Source of the DNA: an uncultured Clostridium sp.
GTDB taxonomy: Bacteria; Bacillota; Clostridia; Lachnospirales; Lachnospiraceae
NCBI GenBank assembly: GCA_900552885.1
Contig: USBM01000086.1
Location: forward strand, 1-8,589
Length of the DNA stretch: 8,589 bases
Reading direction: 5' to 3'
The notes beneath the pieces are model-generated. The model was given only the letters and a program-made list of their open reading frames with translations. It made no database searches and had not been told where the DNA came from. The translations under genes and the position numbers were made by a program. Each line of letters opens with the position of its first letter. Position 1 is the stretch's first letter. This document shows positions 4,824-8,589 of the stretch, in pieces.

Positions 4824-5909
4824 ATGAACATTATCCAGATCATGCTGCATCGTGCGACACTAGGCATGACAATTGCAGAAGATGTATATAAGGGTGATCA
4901 GTTATTAGTTCCAAAAGGAACCGTCATCAATAATGAAGTTATGAACATTCTACGATATTCCTCTGTCATTTCCATTGCTGTTTACGGTGAAGATGCCGCC
5001 CGACAGCAGATCACTCCCGAAAATCTTCCGATGCCTACTCACTCTGAGAAACTGCGACAGACAACGGAATTCAAACAATTCGAGCAGACGTTTCACGAGA
5101 CAACCGAGACATTCCATAACCATTTAAATGATATCGCCCGCCGTAATGAAGACATCGATCTTGACGAAATGTTCCGCTCTGCAGAGGAGATCATGTCCGG
5201 ACAGACAAATACTTATGCATTAATGGATATTCTGTCAAACATCCGATACTTTGATGATGCCACCTATGCACATTCGTTAAATGTAGCCCTGCTCGCCAAC
5301 ATTCTTGGACGGTGGCTGCACTATGATGAAGAGCAGTTGAAGCTCTTAACTGTTGCCGGACTGTTGCACGACATCGGCAAAGTCCTGATCCCGGTTGAGA
5401 TCATCCAGAAACCGGGACGTCTTACCAAAGAAGAATTTGATGTTATTAAACAGCATCCTTACAAGGGATACCGTCTGCTTCAGGAAAAGAATGTCGATGA
5501 ACGTATTGCCCAGGTTGCCCTCATGCACCATGAGAAATGCGATGGCAGCGGCTATCCGATCGGTCTGCATGGTGACAAGATCAATGAACTTGCCAAGCTG
5601 ATCACGATCGTCGATATCTACGAAGCAATGACTGCCAACCGGTGCTATCACGAAGGGATCTGCCCATTTGATGTCATCCGTATGTACGAGGATGACGGCT
5701 ATCAGCGTTATGACCCAAAGTATCTTGTTCCTTTCCTTCAAGGCATTTCCGATACTTATCTGCATAACACCGTCCTGTTAAATGACGGTAGCAGAGGCGA
5801 AGTCATTCTGACCAACAAAGCCAAGGTCTCACGTCCGAGTCTTCTTGTGGACGGACAATACTTAGATCTTACCATGCACCCGGAACTTAATATTGTTGCA
5901 ATACTATAA
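4824..5909 (+). CDS. HD-GYP domain cyclic-di-GMP phosphodiesterase
   Basis: A 361-aa soluble protein. HD-GYP enzymes hydrolyse the second messenger c-di-GMP to pGpG or GMP using a two- or three-metal centre. The catalytic set is intact: His150 (YAHS), His182-Asp183 in LLHDIGK, His211 (KQHP), His235-His236-Glu237, the diagnostic DGSGYP at 240-245, and Asp264 in IVDIYEAMT. Residues 1-55 (LGMTIAEDVYKGDQLLVPKGTVI) form the small N-terminal domain common in this group. Residues 60-130 look helical and charged, a linker or dimerisation region. The tail 316-361 (GSRGEVILTNKAKVSRPSLL) is the usual C-terminal extension. There is no receiver or sensor domain and no membrane segment, so the input signal is unknown. 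AAGGGGG lies 8 nt before the ATG. It is a single-gene unit between its own promoter and terminator. Confidence 0.93.
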   Translation: MNIIQIMLHRATLGMTIAEDVYKGDQLLVPKGTVINNEVMNILRYSSVISIAVYGEDAARQQITPENLPMPTHSEKLRQTTEFKQFEQTFHETTETFHNHLNDIARRNEDIDLDEMFRSAEEIMSGQTNTYALMDILSNIRYFDDATYAHSLNVALLANILGRWLHYDEEQLKLLTVAGLLHDIGKVLIPVEIIQKPGRLTKEEFDVIKQHPYKGYRLLQEKNVDERIAQVALMHHEKCDGSGYPIGLHGDKINELAKLITIVDIYEAMTANRCYHEGICPFDVIRMYEDDGYQRYDPKYLVPFLQGISDTYLHNTVLLNDGSRGEVILTNKAKVSRPSLLVDGQYLDLTMHPELNIVAIL

Positions 5910-5943
5910 AGGGGCTGTCACACCATTTGCGTACAGCCCCTTT
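5908..5943. terminator. Bidirectional terminator between convergent genes
   Basis: A perfect 11-bp stem, AAAGGGGCTGT with ACAGCCCCTTT (5908-5918 and 5933-5943), has a 14-nt loop. The stem begins within the TAA stop of the HD-GYP gene. The T-runs are short on both strands (TTTGCTATATT and TTTATAG), so stopping relies on the GC-rich stem. It separates the HD-GYP gene from the SipL-like gene that converges on it. Confidence 0.8.
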
Positions 5944-5997
5944 GCTATATTCTGAAACATTCTTTCACATTCTGTTAAATTTCATATATTTCCCTGG

Positions 5998-7548
5998 TTA
6001 TTCCTTTAATATGACAAGCCGGTCACCCGTCTTTATCTGATCATTTTCTAATTCATTTAACATCCGGATCCGATCCACCGTTGTATAATATGCCTTGGCA
6101 ATACTCCACAGGGTATCCTCCTTTTTCACAATATATCCGATAACTCCCGGCAAAGCTTTCTTTTGCTCCTGATCAATGGAATGACGCTCCATATCCAGAA
6201 CCGCACGTGCCGTTTCATTGGTAAATGCCAATACCTCCAAAGACACTTCTGCCTTGATCTCCATATCATTTTCCCCGGACTGCACAGCCATAATGCTGTC
6301 TAAGAATGGCATGATCGAATACGTCACCCCTTCCCTCATACCCGGCACTTCAATTTCATAAGAAAATGGAATATCATAATTTACCGAAGACAATGCTCCA
6401 TTTTCTTCTTTATTCAGATATGTGATCTGCGCACTGACTACACCCTCTACTACAATTCCTTTCGCTGTTGCCTGCGTATCATCAATAGATACCGCTCCTT
6501 CCACATTACAGATCTGAAGAACGGACTGCTGTTTTGGCATCGTCAACGTATCCACAACCTTCGTCTTAGCACAATTGCGGATCAATAAATGTTGCATGCC
6601 AAAGTTTCGATACTGCGGCACAATCTCCATCCGGGTAGAATATGCATCTCTTACCAGTTGCAGGTTTTCTGATCCATATAATTTGACCTCTGCCGTAAAT
6701 TCACCGGAAAGCTCCACAATCCGGTCATGCCCCTTTTCATCCGGAACAACTGCAATATGATACTGGTCTAGGCTTAAAAAACTACCGGATACCATGTCTG
6801 CATCTGATCCATCCACATCCATACGTTGTTCAAACGGCACCTCTACCGTGAAATATTGAATTGGCATACCCTCTTCTTCCGCCGTATACACCAAAAAGAT
6901 ATTTAGTGTTCCGGTTGCCATAATATATCCATCTTCCGGTTTCAGCATCGTTCCGGTTAAGGACATACTCTTCCAGATCACCTGATAGATATCCGGCTTG
7001 TTTGCAGGAATTTCCACTGATTCTGACACCTGTAATTTCTTTGTCTCCTGGAGTTTCAGACACATCGTGGAATAACTCTGACTCAGCACCTCTATGCATT
7101 CTTCTCCCGACACCTCACTAATTGCATCAAACCTCTCCCGTTCTTTCACCTGATAATCCAATCCGATCAATGCTTTCATACTCACCTTCCGGGAATGTAA
7201 CATCGTCACTGTCAGATCATTCAGACTTGCCCGTACCTCTATGTAATCCGTTTCCTTCGTGCCATCTGCGTTCACATATTCAATAAACGGAACCTTTCCC
7301 GTCAGACTGTCAAATACATTTCCTTCCTTATCTCCTCCATATAATATCCGGTAATGCAGACTGCCCTTTACCTGAAACCGGTCCACCATCGCCTGCGTTT
7401 CTTCTATCACTACATTTCCTTTTACCAAAATCAGGCGTTCCATATCCAACAGATTTTCCGAAACATTAATGGCATCATCTATCGTAAACTGCATCGCATT
7501 CTTCACCTTCCATGTATAATTCTCAATTCTTTGTTTTACGAACTCCAT
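5998..7548 (-). CDS. sipL: SipL-like spore coat morphogenetic protein (SPOCS/DUF3794 repeats, LysM)
   Basis: A 516-aa protein with no signal peptide, matching the length and plan of Clostridioides difficile SipL. SipL binds SpoIVA in the mother cell and anchors the coat around the forespore. Three beta-rich SPOCS-type repeats are visible, roughly 35-130, 170-290 and 330-440, with related phrases such as LHYRILYGG/PFIEYV, LNIFLVYTAEEEG/VEVPFEQ and AQITYLNKEENG/YDIPFSYEIE. The C-terminal LysM is residues 471-514 (GYIVKKEDTLWSIAKAYYTT, then INMLN-like RIRMLNELEN and IKTGDRLVIL). In SipL this domain mediates SpoIVA contact rather than simple glycan binding. The start follows AGGAGG with a short 4-nt gap. 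A sigma-E-like promoter lies upstream, as expected for a mother-cell gene. Other DUF3794-LysM proteins exist, so orthology is likely rather than certain. Confidence 0.85.
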   Translation of the reverse strand: MEFVKQRIENYTWKVKNAMQFTIDDAINVSENLLDMERLILVKGNVVIEETQAMVDRFQVKGSLHYRILYGGDKEGNVFDSLTGKVPFIEYVNADGTKETDYIEVRASLNDLTVTMLHSRKVSMKALIGLDYQVKERERFDAISEVSGEECIEVLSQSYSTMCLKLQETKKLQVSESVEIPANKPDIYQVIWKSMSLTGTMLKPEDGYIMATGTLNIFLVYTAEEEGMPIQYFTVEVPFEQRMDVDGSDADMVSGSFLSLDQYHIAVVPDEKGHDRIVELSGEFTAEVKLYGSENLQLVRDAYSTRMEIVPQYRNFGMQHLLIRNCAKTKVVDTLTMPKQQSVLQICNVEGAVSIDDTQATAKGIVVEGVVSAQITYLNKEENGALSSVNYDIPFSYEIEVPGMREGVTYSIMPFLDSIMAVQSGENDMEIKAEVSLEVLAFTNETARAVLDMERHSIDQEQKKALPGVIGYIVKKEDTLWSIAKAYYTTVDRIRMLNELENDQIKTGDRLVILKE

Positions 7549-7562
7549 ATAACCTCCTACTT

Positions 7563-7576
7563 GTTATCCTGATAAC
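7563..7576. repeat. Small inverted repeat before the sipL ribosome binding site
   Basis: GTTATC-CT-GATAAC, a 6-2-6 dyad, lies between the predicted sipL start of transcription and its AGGAGG. With only two bases between the arms it suits a protein-binding DNA site better than an RNA hairpin. Its significance is uncertain because of its small size. Confidence 0.35.
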
Positions 7577-7590
7577 ATCCTCTACTCCTC

Positions 7591-7619
7591 ATTATATGAA
7601 TCATCGACACAGAATATGC
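7591..7619 (-). promoter_or_regulatory. Sigma-E-like sporulation promoter of sipL
   Basis: On the minus strand GCATATT (7613-7619) and CATATAAT (7591-7598) are separated by 14 bp. This closely follows the mother-cell sigma-E consensus known from Bacillus (about ATATT, 13-15 bp, CATACAAT). It lies entirely in the 78-bp gap between the lipoprotein stop codon and sipL, with a predicted start near 7584. Sigma-E control fits a coat-anchoring protein. Confidence 0.6.
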
Positions 7620-7626
7620 CCAATCT

Positions 7627-8046
7627 CTATCGAAAATTCACCTGTACATCATACAATTCACATTTCACCGCAATCCATGGATATGTTACTTTATGATCTG
7701 CTAATGTTGTCGTCTCTACCGATTCTAAATCCGTATCTACATAGATTGCATTCTCCGCAAGGTACAGCTCCGTCATCTTCACATTCAGATCGGTCCGGTC
7801 CTGTGCTCCGTATCCTACCACAATATACAGATATTCTTTTGTCCGGTATGTCAGCTTAAATGGTTCCTTTTTCTTATCCTTTATAATCTCCTTAAGCTCA
7901 TCCGGTAGTTTGCTCTCATCACAGATCGTATAATCCAAATCTTTTATCTTCTTATCCCCGCTCTTTTCTAACCGGCACCCACAAAGTGCCGCAATTAAGA
8001 ATATTATGCTCACTACAACGATAGAGATATATCCTGCCTTCCGCAT
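7627..8046 (-). CDS. Lipoprotein with PrcB_C-like domain
   Basis: A 139-aa exported protein. Residues 1-20 are a signal peptide (MRKAGYISIVVVSIIFLIAA) and LCGC gives a lipobox with Cys24 as the probable lipidated residue, so the protein should sit on the outer face of the membrane. Residues about 68-139 (YRTKEYLYIVVGYGAQ through VTYPWIAVKCE) resemble the PrcB_C domain, first described in a protein stabilising a Treponema protease complex; in Firmicutes its role is unknown. The usual TGGY-like segment is replaced by RTDLNVK. I chose the ATG at 8046 rather than 8052: GGAGG (8055-8059) is 8 nt from the former but only 2 nt from the latter. The gene precedes sipL by 78 bp with no terminator between them, so some shared transcription is possible. 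Confidence 0.75.
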   Translation of the reverse strand: MRKAGYISIVVVSIIFLIAALCGCRLEKSGDKKIKDLDYTICDESKLPDELKEIIKDKKKEPFKLTYRTKEYLYIVVGYGAQDRTDLNVKMTELYLAENAIYVDTDLESVETTTLADHKVTYPWIAVKCELYDVQVNFR

Positions 8047-8218
8047 CCACATGTCCTCCCGCCATAAATTCCGAACACCCTATACAAAATGCCGGTTCTA
8101 CCACCATACTATGCCGATTGGCAGGATTTCATGCAAACACAAAATGTATATCTTTGCACCCGCACGGATTTGCGAAGCAATTATCTTCCCCGCAAAGTAC
8201 ACATCCTTAACGGAGTGC

Positions 8219-8255
8219 TTTTGCTTTATAGGACAAACTTTCCTATAAAGCAAAA
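8219..8255. repeat. Perfect 15-bp inverted repeat next to a terminator
   Basis: TTTTGCTTTATAGGA (8219-8233) and TCCTATAAAGCAAAA (8241-8255) are exact reverse complements around a 7-nt loop. On the minus strand its first arm contains the T-run that serves the terminator at 8258-8281. No U-run follows it on either strand. It may strengthen that terminator, or be a separate RNA or DNA site. Confidence 0.75.
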
Positions 8256-8281
8256 ACGGCTGCCGTATTACTACGACAGCC
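8252..8281 (-). terminator. Intrinsic terminator of the small right-edge gene
   Basis: On the minus strand GGCUGUCGUA (8272-8281) pairs with UACGGCAGCC (8258-8267), 10 pairs with one U-G, closing a GUAA tetraloop. GUUUUUGC follows. It begins 16 nt after the stop codon at 8298, strong support that a real gene ends there. Confidence 0.88.
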
Positions 8282-8297
8282 TCACACACATTCCTAT

Positions 8298-8510
8298 TTA
8301 TCTAAACTGATGCCCTCCAAGCGTATATTTTGCGTTGCGGATACGACGAGAGAAGAACAGATAATTCTTCATCTCTTTGCTCTTACCATTTACCTTCACC
8401 GTGGTAGATCCCTCTAACGCTTCTATTGCAGCCCTACGGCAGGTCTTCATAACCTTGGTCATCTTACCGGATTCCACCTGCTCGTCATAAAGACTCAGAG
8501 CTTTACTCAT
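8298..8510 (-). CDS. Unrecognised small protein, 70 aa, possibly the 3' end of a longer gene
   Basis: I do not recognise this protein. The 70-aa version begins MSKALSLYDEQVESGKMTK and ends GGHQFR; it is basic, with RRAAIEALEG and FFSRRIRNAKY segments, and looks soluble and partly helical. Codon use resembles the neighbouring genes, and an intrinsic terminator starts 16 nt after the stop, so the 3' end is credible. The start is not: there is no good ribosome binding site before the ATG at 8510. The frame stays open upstream to the window edge (at least to 8588), but that extra stretch is GC-rich (about 62 percent by hand count) with several CGA codons, unlike the rest. A different frame ends TGA overlapping this ATG by ATGA, another possible reading. 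A later start at codon 17 or 22 is also possible. Confidence 0.45.
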   Translation of the reverse strand: MSKALSLYDEQVESGKMTKVMKTCRRAAIEALEGSTTVKVNGKSKEMKNYLFFSRRIRNAKYTLGGHQFR

Positions 8511-8589
8511 ATGCCCGTATGCTCGAACCGTCGGCAGGTGTCGGCGTGTTCGTGGATTCCATGCTGCGGCACAGCCCCAATGCGGATGT
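8511..8589. other. GC-rich right edge of unclear nature
   Basis: About 62 percent GC by hand count, against clearly lower values in the genes beside it. All three minus-strand frames are free of stops until the neighbouring start codon; GC-rich DNA makes this easy. It contains a short direct repeat GCCGAC-ACCT-GCCGAC (minus strand). It may be coding, a spacer, or a boundary of different origin; the window ends before this can be settled. Confidence 0.35.

Noticed and set aside
5346..5765. 139-codon minus-strand open frame inside the HD-GYP gene
   Set aside because: Antisense shadow of a gene with intact catalytic motifs; no ribosome binding site or promoter of its own was seen.
6830..7099. 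89-codon minus-strand frame inside sipL
   Set aside because: Out-of-frame shadow of the SPOCS repeat region; its sequence shows no independent domain.
8044..8149. Sigma-A or sigma-G promoter for the PrcB-like lipoprotein (TTGCAT followed by TAGTAT)
   Set aside because: The spacing is about 19 bp and both boxes are imperfect, so it falls below the standard used for the other promoters. A small TGCC-GATT-GGCA dyad overlaps it but is too short to rely on.
8098..8289. Minus-strand open frame of 63 codons
   Set aside because: It begins within the terminator of the right-edge gene and runs through both hairpins, has no ribosome binding site, and its product has no recognisable pattern.

Overview
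This window looks like chromosomal DNA from a low-to-moderate GC, spore-forming Clostridia, most likely a Lachnospiraceae-type gut Firmicute. The evidence is strong AGGAGG-type ribosome binding sites, sigma-A promoters with 17-bp spacing, a SAM-I (S-box) riboswitch in front of metK, and a SipL-like spore protein (SPOCS/DUF3794 repeats plus LysM). No rRNA, tRNA, CRISPR array, insertion sequence or phage gene was recognised. Species-level assignment is not possible from the sequence alone.

Layout. (1) Positions 131-2849, minus strand: a compact three-gene operon. A nitrilase-superfamily amidohydrolase comes first, then a 13-TM-type sodium:solute symporter 18 nt later, then an easily missed 44-aa single-TM protein of the 'symporter small accessory protein' type. 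Together they suggest uptake and hydrolysis of an amide- or carbamoyl-type compound (inference). The operon has a near-consensus promoter with a perfect 15-bp palindrome over its -10 box, and an intrinsic-terminator-like hairpin almost at the RNA 5' end. (2) Positions 2947-4675, minus strand: metK, S-adenosylmethionine synthetase, behind an unusually long leader of about 500 nt. The leader holds a complete SAM-I riboswitch with visible terminator and antiterminator, then a second terminator-like hairpin, further hairpins, and three 19-bp tandem repeats just before the ribosome binding site. (3) Positions 4759-5943, plus strand: a monocistronic HD-GYP cyclic-di-GMP phosphodiesterase, divergent from metK, with its own promoter and a terminator whose stem begins inside the stop codon. 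(4) Positions 5998-8046, minus strand: a SipL-like spore morphogenesis protein with a sigma-E-like promoter, preceded by a PrcB-type lipoprotein. (5) Positions 8252-8589, minus strand: the 3' end of, or a complete, small unrecognised gene with a good terminator, next to a perfect 15-bp inverted repeat and a GC-rich window edge.

How the genes relate. The regions are independent transcription units: nutrient scavenging, methyl-donor synthesis under SAM feedback, second-messenger turnover, and sporulation envelope assembly. Nothing here is clearly a new defence or mobile system. The least explained features are regulatory: the post-riboswitch metK leader, the palindrome/terminator pair at the head of the nitrilase operon, and the overlapping hairpins at 8219-8281.
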